Below are positions 1 through 5,625 of a stretch of 7,409 nt of DNA, one piece after another; position 1 is the stretch's first letter; each line of letters starts with the position of its first letter. The stretch is from Nitrospirae bacterium GWC2_56_14. GTDB lineage: Bacteria > Nitrospirota > UBA9217. A program made the translations under genes and the position numbers. The notes under the pieces are model-generated. The model was not told the origin of the DNA. It searched no databases and was given only the letters and a program-made list of their open reading frames with translations. The stretch is taken from positions 8,707 to 16,115 of the forward strand of contig MHDY01000214.1 in assembly GCA_001803705.1 (NCBI GenBank), read 5' to 3'.

Positions 1-1415
1 TTGCCCACGTCGAGGCCGTCGAAACCGCTGGACAGCCTGCCTTCGATGGGCGGATGGAGCAACCGGACCCAGGTGCCTTTTGCGGCAGCGCCGGTGACGA
101 TGGCGTCGAAGCGTTCGCCGACCCGGCTCTCCAAGAGCATGGCTGCCGCCGATTTTCTGACCTGCCGCTCGACCTTCTTTGCCGCATCCTCTTTTTCCGT
201 GCAGTGCTTTGCCAGCGACTCAAGCTCGCCATGTCCGTAGGGAAGCTCCTGCCCGCCGAGCGCGGACTTGAGCAGCCGTTGGGTAATGACGTCCGGGAAC
301 CGGCGGTTCGGTGCAGTGGAATGGGCATAGTCCCTGACCGCAAGGCCGAAATGGCCGTTCGAACTGTCCGCACCCGCTCCAGGGGTGCGAACGGCATATT
401 CACCGGGCCCCATAAGCTTGATCACGGACAACGAGAGATCGGGAAAACGCACGGGATCGGCTGCCCGCTCTTGCGTCAAGAACTGCTCCAATGCTTTTGA
501 GTCGGGTTCTGCCGGCAGCGTATAGCGCCTCTCCGCAGCAAGCTCGACAATGCGGTCCCACCGTTTGGGCGTCCGCACAACACGCCTGAGCGACGGGAGC
601 TTCCTGGAAAACAGAAAGCGCGACGTAACGCCGTTCGCGGCGATCATGAAATTCTCGATGATGTCGTGGGCTCTCCCGCCCTTGTCAGCGGACACGTCCT
701 TGAGCTCATCGGCATCGAACACCAGCCGCGCTTCCACGGTCTCCAGGGTCAAAGCGCCGTGGTCATGCCTGAAGGTCTTCATCTCCTGCGCAACCCGGTC
801 CTGAAGCCTGAGGTTCTCGGCAAGGCCGTCAACCTCTCCGATCTCTATCGGCATGGGCCCGTTCCCATCGAGCCAGTCGGCAAGGCTGTTGTAGCTCAGT
901 TTCGCCCGGTTCTGGACAAGCGCGCCGTAGACATCGGAGCGTTTGAGCGACCCGTCCGGGGCGATCTCCATTTCAACCACGACGGCATGCCGCTCCGATG
1001 CGTAATTGAGCGAGGTCAGATCGGTCGAGAGCTTCTCCGGCAGCATGGGGAAGATCCTTGCCTCGGTATAGACCGACGTGGTGTTCTGGCGCGCGTGCGC
1101 ATCGATGGCAGAGTCCTTTTTTACGAGCGCATCCACATCGGCGATGGCCACAAAGATCTTTGCAGCGCCGTCCGCCAAAGCCTCGGCAACCGTAAGCTGG
1201 TCCAGGTCGCGGGAGTCGTCGTTGTCAATGGAGCACCAGATCAAATGGCGCAGATCGCGGGTCTGCGCCCCGGCAATGGCCACATGCCCCTCCATGGTCT
1301 CGAGCTCGGCCAGGGCCTGGGTCGAGAAATCCGGCAGCAGGCCGCGTTCGAACATGGCCCGGCGCGCGATGCGCTGCAGGATGGTTCGATGTTTTTTAGC
1401 GTTTGGATCGGTCAT
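1..1415 (-). CDS. RNB-domain exoribonuclease (RNase II/R family), 3' end outside the window
   Basis: This is a predicted 3'-to-5' exoribonuclease that degrades RNA processively in the cytoplasm. The frame is open for 471 codons from the ATG at 1415 to the window edge, so the C-terminus is missing. The RNB metal site is at residues 62-73 (SIDNDDSRDLDQ; Asp64, Asp70 and Asp72 align with the catalytic aspartates). IADVDALV (91-98) and ERHAVVVEMEI (141-151) are typical RNB segments. The arginine-containing motif is HSTAPNRRFPD (365-375). A probable S1 RNA-binding domain starts near residue 432 (ERFDAIVTGAAAKGTWVRL). The first metal-site Asp is at residue 64, whereas in E. coli RNase II it is near 201, so the usual paired N-terminal cold-shock domains are absent. 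The fourth Asp of the usual DxDD is Gln73. The start is supported by GAGGA about 7 nt upstream and a promoter at 1468-1496. The family assignment is firm; the choice between RNase II and RNase R is open. Confidence 0.9.
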   Translation of the reverse strand, partial: MTDPNAKKHRTILQRIARRAMFERGLLPDFSTQALAELETMEGHVAIAGAQTRDLRHLIWCSIDNDDSRDLDQLTVAEALADGAAKIFVAIADVDALVKKDSAIDAHARQNTTSVYTEARIFPMLPEKLSTDLTSLNYASERHAVVVEMEIAPDGSLKRSDVYGALVQNRAKLSYNSLADWLDGNGPMPIEIGEVDGLAENLRLQDRVAQEMKTFRHDHGALTLETVEARLVFDADELKDVSADKGGRAHDIIENFMIAANGVTSRFLFSRKLPSLRRVVRTPKRWDRIVELAAERRYTLPAEPDSKALEQFLTQERAADPVRFPDLSLSVIKLMGPGEYAVRTPGAGADSSNGHFGLAVRDYAHSTAPNRRFPDVITQRLLKSALGGQELPYGHGELESLAKHCTEKEDAAKKVERQVRKSAAAMLLESRVGERFDAIVTGAAAKGTWVRLLHPPIEGRLSSGFDGLDVG

Positions 1416-1467
1416 GAGAAGTCCTCGGAATGAAGTTGTCTGTTGATGAAGATGATGAGGTGTGCCC

Positions 1468-1496
1468 ATTATATAGACTAATGCCGGCGATGTAAA
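1468..1496 (-). promoter_or_regulatory. Sigma-70-type promoter for the RNB exoribonuclease gene
   Basis: Reading the minus strand, TTTACA (1491-1496, five of six matches to TTGACA) is followed by a 17-nt spacer and a perfect TATAAT (1468-1473). Transcription would begin near 1461, giving a leader of about 45 nt before the ATG at 1415. The strength suggests constitutive housekeeping expression. The assignment is by motif only. Confidence 0.7.
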
Positions 1497-1719
1497 TGCG
1501 GTTCACAAAGAAATCCAGACAACCATCGTATACACTGCAGGGAAATCCATTCACCATGTAAACCTTTTATTTTCCGATTCTTTGGAGAAAACACCGCCAG
1601 AAAATTGAATCCTATTGTATGAGAAATCCTTCAAAAAACGCGGGAACGGTTCCTCTCCTTTTTCAACGCTCTCTGCATTAATCATCATATATCAAGGTGT
1701 TCGCCGCAGAATTTTTCTC
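1497..1719. other. Divergent intergenic region, mostly featureless
   Basis: This AT-rich stretch lies between the minus-strand exoribonuclease promoter and the plus-strand cytochrome promoter region. No supported gene or strong hairpin is visible. The heptamer GAAATCC occurs three times (1510-1516, 1542-1548, 1623-1629) with irregular spacing, which is only a weak hint of regulator binding. Confidence 0.4.
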
Positions 1720-1735
1720 TGGCATTGAACTTGTA
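1720..1735 (+). promoter_or_regulatory. Possible sigma-54-type promoter for the cytochrome gene
   Basis: TGGCATTGAACTTGTA matches the sigma-54 pattern TGGCACG-N4-TTGCW. The GG (-24) and the GT standing for GC (-12) are correctly separated by 10 nt, and TGGCA and TTG are intact. The -12 C is replaced by T and two -24 box positions differ. The start would lie near 1746, about 50 nt before the ATG at 1798. No clear sigma-70 alternative is visible. The call is tentative because one critical -12 base deviates. Confidence 0.3.
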
Positions 1736-1797
1736 ATGATATTGCCGGGAACGCTGCAATAACAGGCCGCCTTCGACCGTCGCCAGGGGGAATAGCA

Positions 1798-2676
1798 ATG
1801 CAGAGACTCACCGGATCGCGCCAATACATCGTACTGTTCCTCTTTTTGTTTCTTGTCTCCGCATGCAGCATGGGGCGCGTGCTGAAGCATGACGCTCAGG
1901 CGCGTTCAAAACATACAGCATGCGTCACCTGCCATCGGTCGATCGACCCGTCATCGTCCGGGGCCTCGCTGTCTTTCGCGGACAACATTGATCCCTCATC
2001 GATCTGCCTTGACTGCCACCACTATGAGAGCAACCACCATCCCGTCAATGCCATTCCGGGAAAAGAATATGCAAAAAGTTCCATGCGATCCTTTCCGCTC
2101 TTTGAAGGGCAGGTCCGGTGCCTCACCTGTCATCAGGCGCATAGTGATCCCGGACAGAACAAACTTAACGAGCCGACCAAGCTCCTCCGGGGAGGGCCCT
2201 ATGCGGACCTCCGGGAGCTGTGCTTCAAATGCCATTATCAGGAGACCTATGCCGAGATCAACCCTCATGTGATGCGCACTTCGGACAACAACATCAGGGA
2301 CGTCAACGGAAAGCCGGTCTGCCTCCTGTGCCATTCGGAAAAACCGGATCCGCAGGGTGACCCCGCTGACGTGCGCTTCAGGGCCGATGTGGCTTTCCTC
2401 TGCTGGCGATGCCACGCATCCATGATGGGCACGTTCATGGGCAAACACTTTCATGTAAAACCGAAGCGGGCCACGAGAACCGCGCTGCAGAGAACGGAGC
2501 AGGAACGGGATATCGTGCTGCCGCTGGCGAACGACGGCATGCTGACCTGCTCCACCTGTCACAATCCGCACCAGCAGGGCATCATCGTCCGCGTTGCCGC
2601 AGCAGCAGGGGCCGACGCGCCCCGCAGGCTCAGAATGTCGAAAGAGGCGATCTGCAGTGCCTGCCACAGACAGTAA
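1798..2676 (+). CDS. Octahaem c-type cytochrome lipoprotein (doubled CXXCH type)
   Basis: This is a 292-aa electron-transfer protein expected to bind eight covalent haems in the periplasm or on the outer membrane. CXXCH sites start at residues 42 (CVTCH), 70 (CLDCH), 108 (CLTCH), 142 (CFKCH), 175 (CLLCH), 202 (CWRCH), 251 (CSTCH) and 286 (CSACH). They fall into four pairs typical of the doubled-CXXCH domain, including the signature TCSTCHNPH. An N-terminal hydrophobic segment (11-22) ends in the lipobox VSAC, so Cys23 should be lipidated after signal peptidase II cleavage. Ser24 at +2 does not give an inner-membrane retention signal. Spare histidines (for example 79-81, 115, 157, 217, 219, 258) could be distal haem ligands. 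AGGGGG at 1785-1790 is a well-placed ribosome binding site. The redox partner is unknown; the neighbouring gene encodes a secreted adhesin-E-like protein. Confidence 0.9.
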   Translation: MQRLTGSRQYIVLFLFLFLVSACSMGRVLKHDAQARSKHTACVTCHRSIDPSSSGASLSFADNIDPSSICLDCHHYESNHHPVNAIPGKEYAKSSMRSFPLFEGQVRCLTCHQAHSDPGQNKLNEPTKLLRGGPYADLRELCFKCHYQETYAEINPHVMRTSDNNIRDVNGKPVCLLCHSEKPDPQGDPADVRFRADVAFLCWRCHASMMGTFMGKHFHVKPKRATRTALQRTEQERDIVLPLANDGMLTCSTCHNPHQQGIIVRVAAAAGADAPRRLRMSKEAICSACHRQ

Positions 2677-2688
2677 TGCAGGTGGATA

Positions 2689-2766
2689 GCTGAAGACTGA
2701 AGGTAAAAGACAGGAATCAGAACAAGAACTACCTGACGTTGCGTTTTGCCTTCTTCAGCCTTCAGC
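2689..2766. repeat. Long-arm inverted repeat between the cytochrome and adhesin-E-like genes
   Basis: GCTGAAGACTGAAG (2689-2702) pairs with CTTCAGCCTTCAGC (2753-2766) at 13 of 14 positions across a loop of about 50 nt. Each arm is itself a 7-bp unit repeated twice (GCTGAAG/ACTGAAG and CTTCAGC/CTTCAGC). No T-run follows the second arm, so a classic intrinsic terminator is unlikely. It could be a processing or stability hairpin in a two-gene transcript, or simply repeat debris. Confidence 0.55.
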
Positions 2767-2812
2767 CTAAACACCTTCAACCTGAAGTCACATCTTACCC
2801 GGAGGTAGCGCC

Positions 2813-3349
2813 ATGAAGAACAACAGACTTTTTCTGAAACTGGTCCTTGCCCTTTCCGTCATCGTGATTCTGGAGCTGCTGGGGATCGTTGCCACGGCGC
2901 AGGACATGGACCTGGAGCTGGTCCATACGGACCAGGACAAGAGCTGGTACATCAATACGCGCACCATGGTCAACCCCGCACCCGGCACGGTCAGTTTCTG
3001 GAACAAGATCGTTCCGTCAAAAGGAAGCGGCTATTTTGCACGGATGGGAGCTGTTCTGGAAAAGGCCAGGAAGAATCCGGGCAGGCTGGAATATGTTCAG
3101 GTCCTGCAGGAGCTGGAATGCGGAACGAACAGGGTGAAGGTATGGAACGTTATTTTCTATGACCGGCAGAACCGGATCATTTATTCCAGCACCGCGCCTA
3201 AGACCACCGGAGAGGTCCTTGCGTTTCAGCAGGAGACCGGCAGTGTCCGAAACGCGGTTTGCAGCACGTCTTATCTTAACGCACCGGAAAGGCCGGAACA
3301 GCTGGCGGAACTGCAGGCGCCCTTCTCTGCAGCAGGGATAGTTGATTGA
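2813..3349 (+). CDS. Secreted surface-adhesin protein E-like protein
   Basis: This 178-aa exported protein has an N-terminal signal peptide (charged KNNR, hydrophobic 8-27, probable cleavage after ATAQ at residue 30). The mature part resembles the surface-adhesin E domain, named after Haemophilus protein E. It has WYINTRTM near 45-52, a beta-rich VSFWNKIVPSKG segment (60-71), a central ELEC (Cys103) followed by VKVWNVIFYD, then SSTAPK and a late VCS (Cys150). Cys103 and Cys150 are placed for the disulfide usual in this family. Most environmental members are uncharacterised secreted proteins and not proven adhesins. GGAGGT at 2801-2806 gives a strong ribosome binding site for the ATG at 2813. 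It lies 136 bp after the cytochrome in the same orientation, so cotranscription is possible. Confidence 0.7.
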   Translation: MKNNRLFLKLVLALSVIVILELLGIVATAQDMDLELVHTDQDKSWYINTRTMVNPAPGTVSFWNKIVPSKGSGYFARMGAVLEKARKNPGRLEYVQVLQELECGTNRVKVWNVIFYDRQNRIIYSSTAPKTTGEVLAFQQETGSVRNAVCSTSYLNAPERPEQLAELQAPFSAAGIVD

Positions 3350-3358
3350 AAATATTAT

Positions 3359-3379
3359 TTGTAGAACAACTCTCTACAA
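3359..3379 (+). other. Small hairpin after the adhesin-E-like gene
   Basis: TTGTAGA (3359-3365) and TCTACAA (3373-3379) form a perfect 7-bp stem with a 7-nt loop, starting 10 nt after the stop codon. The stem is AT-rich and no T-run follows, so it is at best a weak transcript-end or 3'-stability element. Confidence 0.3.
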
Positions 3380-3421
3380 TAAACGCCGACTGAGAGCACC
3401 GGTATGTCACGCAGTTTCATA

Positions 3422-3549
3422 CTAATACGAACGCATTAAATAATGCCACATGCTGCGCCCCTTTTTATCCTCTCCCCTCTGCGGGAGAGGGTAGGGTGAG
3501 GGGGATCCCTCCGAGGGATGTAACAATTTTTAATTCGTTTGCATTAGTC
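3422..3549 (+). repeat. 128-bp MITE-like repeat, copy 1
   Basis: This is the first of two direct copies of a 128-bp element that differ at one base (C at 3447, A at the matching position in copy 2). The ends are imperfect inverted repeats. The left end CTAATACGAACGCATTAAA matches the reverse complement of the right end, TTTAATTCGTTTGCATTAG, except at three positions. Inside are two perfect hairpins: CCTCTCCC/GGGAGAGG with a 6-nt loop (3469-3490) and ATCCCT/AGGGAT with a 3-nt loop (3505-3519). A TTTTT run (3527-3531) follows the second hairpin after about 7 nt. A TA dinucleotide sits just inside each end, which would fit TA target duplication of the IS630/Tc1 type, but this is inference. It carries no transposase and no credible gene. 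Confidence 0.85.
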
Positions 3550-3577
3550 TTCTGTTCTTCGTTCTGCCTCTTTATCC

Positions 3578-3612
3578 ATTCCGCACTCCGTAATCCGCAA
3601 TCCGCAATCCGA
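3578..3612. repeat. Heptamer array AATCCGC, array 1
   Basis: Five tandem 7-bp units can be read: ATTCCGC, ACTCCGT, AATCCGC, AATCCGC, AATCCGA. A closely related array lies at 4281-4308. Such short heptamer arrays are intergenic and noncoding; their role is unknown to me. Confidence 0.75.
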
Positions 3613-3704
3613 ATTATTTTCCTAAAGGCTTTCATCGTACGAGAGGTTGTGATAGACTTTCTGCAGCTCACGAAAATTCTGTGCCAGCTTATCAGGGAGG
3701 GTCT

Positions 3705-4049
3705 ATGGCAGCATGGTTACTACCCGCAGCAAAAGCGATTTTGCCCTATGTGAGTTCGATCATTGCCGCAGCGCTGCCTGTTTTTACGTCGCGAAAAAGC
3801 GATGAGGCCGCCACGGCCCAGACAGGTCTTCTGCAGCAGCAAATTACCGAACTGCAATCCGCGGCCTCTCAAAACGCGGCACACATTAAAGAACTGGCCG
3901 AGCAGATGCAAAAGACAATAACGTCTCTTGAACAAGGAGCGTCGATCGCCGAATCGAGGTTCAGACGGACATCCGCGCTGTGCATCGCAGCGATCGCAGT
4001 ATCAGTTATCGCAATATGCCTCTCCGCCTTTGCGCTCCTCGGGCGCTAA
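3705..4049 (+). CDS. Small membrane protein with central coiled coil, unknown function
   Basis: I do not recognise a characterised family. The 114-aa product has an N-terminal hydrophobic, Pro/Ala-rich segment (residues 3-28), a polar Gln/Glu/Lys-rich helix with heptad-like spacing (about 40-80, probably a coiled coil), a basic SRFRR, and a strong C-terminal transmembrane helix (about 91-112) ending LLGR. The start chosen is the ATG at 3705, preceded by AGGGAGG (3694-3700) at 4-nt spacing; an in-frame GTG at 3681 has no comparable site. The TAA stop and the last base of the preceding CGC codon belong to repeat copy 2. The original C-terminus may therefore have been replaced or trimmed, although the reading frame ends cleanly after the transmembrane helix. 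It stands alone between two repeats. The coding call rests on the ribosome binding site and the coherent membrane/coiled-coil architecture. Confidence 0.7.
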   Translation: MAAWLLPAAKAILPYVSSIIAAALPVFTSRKSDEAATAQTGLLQQQITELQSAASQNAAHIKELAEQMQKTITSLEQGASIAESRFRRTSALCIAAIAVSVIAICLSAFALLGR

Positions 4050-4173
4050 TACGAACGCATTAAATAATGACACATGCTGCGCCCCTTTTTATCCTCTCCC
4101 CTCTGCGGGAGAGGGTAGGGTGAGGGGGATCCCTCCGAGGGATGTAACAATTTTTAATTCGTTTGCATTAGTC
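4046..4173 (+). repeat. 128-bp MITE-like repeat, copy 2
   Basis: This copy is identical to copy 1 at 127 of 128 positions and lies 624 bp away in the same orientation. It has the same terminal inverted repeats and the same internal hairpins (4093-4114 and 4129-4143). Its left end overlaps the 3' end of the small membrane protein gene and supplies the TAA stop (4047-4049). The near identity suggests recent spread or gene conversion. Confidence 0.85.
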
Positions 4174-4280
4174 CTTCACGTTGGAGCCGCCAGGGGATAA
4201 CATAGAGTTCAAACGAATCAGGCAGTAGACAAGGGGTTGTTCATAGCGACAGGTTCGCTCTATTCTTGCAGTTGACTTCC
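4174..4280. other. Intergenic spacer between repeat copy 2 and heptamer array 2
   Basis: No gene is supported here. A small palindromic AGCGA/TCGCT pair with a 5-nt loop sits around 4246-4260, downstream of the minus-strand RuBisCO-like gene, but it lacks a T-run and is too short to call a terminator. Confidence 0.3.
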
Positions 4281-4308
4281 ATTCCGCAATCTGCAATCCG
4301 CAATCCGC
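4281..4308. repeat. Heptamer array AATCCGC, array 2
   Basis: Four tandem units can be read: ATTCCGC, AATCTGC, AATCCGC, AATCCGC. The array begins with the same CCATTCCGCA sequence as array 1 and lies 6 bp beyond the stop codon of the minus-strand RuBisCO-like gene, so it would form the 3' untranslated region of that transcript. Confidence 0.75.
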
Positions 4309-4314
4309 ACTTCC

Positions 4315-5472
4315 CTACTCCATCGCTTCCACCATCTTCCTGAAATGGCGGCAGTTCTGCACAAGGTCCGGCCCGTGCCGGAACAATCCCCCTCCGATCA
4401 GAAAGATCAGGTCCTGCCCGTAGGTTTCGAGCATGTCCGGAACCTTGTCGAGGCTCATGCCGCCGCCCGGAGCGGGAAAGATGGGCTTCAGCTCTCCCAT
4501 ACGTTCAGCGGTCGCGGTAACGATCTCTTTACATTCCTCGCGGCTGAAGGAGAACCTTCCGCCGAAGTTCGGGAAGATGGTCGCATCAGCACCTGCCAGC
4601 CGCGCAAGCTGGCCGAAGAGAACGCCGTGCGAGATGCCGTTCCGGCTCGTAACAAAGCTCCCCTGCAGCGCCGGGTGGGTCAGGATGGGCAGGGCCAAAG
4701 AATCGTCGTCAGCCAGTTCTCGCATCAGGTCAAAACCGATGAGTCCCGGCGCAACCATCATTCCCCCTGCGCCTGCTTCTTTTGCGAACCTGGCTCGCTT
4801 CATCACCTCGCTATGCGGAGCCGTGATGTTCGGGATGTAGAGGCAGGGCTGCCCGGTTTCCCGGCTTCCTTTTTGAACAGCAGCGGAGCAGAGCCGCACC
4901 CGTTCCTCAAAGGGCGAACAGCTCTGATCGCTCAGTCCGTGGTCGTCCTTGATGATGTCCATGCCTCCCAAAACGAACTGGTATGCCAGGTCGGCAAGCT
5001 CTTGCGACGAAAGCCCCATGGGCTTAAGCGCCGTGGAAAGAAGCGGCCGTTTCGGTACCTTCAGAAGCGCGCGGAGCCCGTCCCTGCCGAAACGCGGACC
5101 CTTGAAAACGCGAAGCAGGGACGCAGGAAGGTCAAGATGTTCAACGCGGATGCCCGGCTTAATGCTGCTGTTGCCGAACACAACGTTCATGAACTGCGTC
5201 AACTCTCCTGCAACGATCTCGTTGGCGTAACTGATGATCGCCTCGAAGCCGTCGCCGCCCCCGGTTCCGAACTGCTCGATCCTGCCGAACACATGGTCCC
5301 TGATGATGCCCTCGGGCACTTCTTCCGCCGGGAATTCCACGGTCTGCTCAATGCAAATGTCCTCTGCCTTGGCGCGGGCTTCCGTTTCGCTCCCGAAGAG
5401 GCGGTAGGTCACGGAGAAGCGCTCGCCGGAGAAGAGCGTAGCCGGGGTGCAGGTATTTTTGATTATGGACAT
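4315..5472 (-). CDS. RuBisCO-like protein (form IV RuBisCO large-subunit homologue)
   Basis: This 385-aa protein has the RuBisCO large-chain fold but is shorter than carboxylating forms (about 450-480 aa). The N-terminal alpha/beta domain spans roughly residues 15-130, followed by the TIM barrel. Conserved: Lys150 (in ALKPMGLS, equivalent to spinach Lys175), the metal-site Lys175 and Asp177 in IIKDDH (Lys201, Asp203), His266 (His294), and GGG at 360-362. Changed: Met152 for Lys177, His178 for Glu204, Pro267 for Arg295, Gln270 for His298, Arg306 for Lys334 and Pro335 for Ser379. CO2 fixation is therefore very unlikely. Characterised relatives act as 2,3-diketo-5-methylthiopentyl-1-phosphate enolase, 5-methylthioribulose-1-phosphate isomerase, or in apionate catabolism as 3-oxo-isoapionate-4-phosphate decarboxylase; the substrate here cannot be told from sequence. 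AGAGGA (5481-5486) is the ribosome binding site. No methionine-salvage genes are adjacent. Confidence 0.88.
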   Translation of the reverse strand: MSIIKNTCTPATLFSGERFSVTYRLFGSETEARAKAEDICIEQTVEFPAEEVPEGIIRDHVFGRIEQFGTGGGDGFEAIISYANEIVAGELTQFMNVVFGNSSIKPGIRVEHLDLPASLLRVFKGPRFGRDGLRALLKVPKRPLLSTALKPMGLSSQELADLAYQFVLGGMDIIKDDHGLSDQSCSPFEERVRLCSAAVQKGSRETGQPCLYIPNITAPHSEVMKRARFAKEAGAGGMMVAPGLIGFDLMRELADDDSLALPILTHPALQGSFVTSRNGISHGVLFGQLARLAGADATIFPNFGGRFSFSREECKEIVTATAERMGELKPIFPAPGGGMSLDKVPDMLETYGQDLIFLIGGGLFRHGPDLVQNCRHFRKMVEAME

Positions 5473-5488
5473 GAAAAGGTTCCTCTGG

Positions 5489-5501
5489 TTCGTTGAACGA
5501 A
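5489..5501. promoter_or_regulatory. 13-bp palindrome in the leader of the RuBisCO-like gene
   Basis: TTCGTT-G-AACGAA is a perfect palindrome around a central base, placed immediately upstream of the ribosome binding site (5481-5486). It could be an operator or a small RNA hairpin limiting ribosome access. No regulator gene is next to it. Confidence 0.35.
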
Positions 5502-5506
5502 TGGGC

Positions 5507-5524
5507 GAATCTTAAAAGAATCTT
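5507..5524. promoter_or_regulatory. Helically phased direct repeat upstream of the RuBisCO-like gene
   Basis: GAATCTT occurs twice (5507-5513 and 5518-5524) separated by AAAA, an 11-bp period that puts both copies on one DNA face. On the minus strand it overlaps a weak -10-like TTTAAG, which lies 17 nt after a TTGGTA. It may be an activator or repressor site; the evidence is motif symmetry only. Confidence 0.3.
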
Positions 5525-5625
5525 CGACACGGATACCAAAAGTAGGCGCTTCTAAGCGACGGCGGATTTTATTATGAAGAAGCCGGATAACACCAGGGCA
5601 CTATCCGCCCTGATCATAGCCTTTA

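Noticed and set aside
666..1433. Plus-strand open frame of 255 codons opposite the exoribonuclease gene
   Set aside because: It is antisense to a clear RNB protein with catalytic motifs, has no recognisable domain, and reflects GC-rich codon shadowing.
1996..2667. Minus-strand open frame of 223 codons opposite the cytochrome gene
   Set aside because: The plus strand carries eight CXXCH motifs and a lipobox; the antisense product shows nothing recognisable.
3928..4200. Small plus-strand frame running through repeat copy 2, sharing the peptide RGIPPRDVTIFNSFALV with a frame in copy 1 (3496-3753)
   Set aside because: The shared peptide comes only from translating the repeat DNA. Neither frame has a good start context or a protein-like composition.
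3578..4308. The repeats of this region as a CRISPR array
   Set aside because: The heptamer units are tandem without spacers, and the 128-bp elements occur only twice with unequal, gene-containing spacing.
4315..5472. A true carboxylating RuBisCO
   Set aside because: The equivalents of Lys177, Glu204, Arg295, His298, Lys334 and Ser379 are all substituted and the chain is short.
4345..5496. Plus-strand open frame of 383 codons opposite the RuBisCO-like gene
   Set aside because: It is long, but its sequence is low in hydrophobic structure and shows no family motif. The minus-strand frame has the full RuBisCO-like fold signature and a ribosome binding site.
5584..5607. CGGATA/TATCCG hairpin after the ABC ATPase stop as an intrinsic terminator
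   Set aside because: The stem is only 6 bp with a 12-nt loop and is not followed by a T-run on the minus strand.
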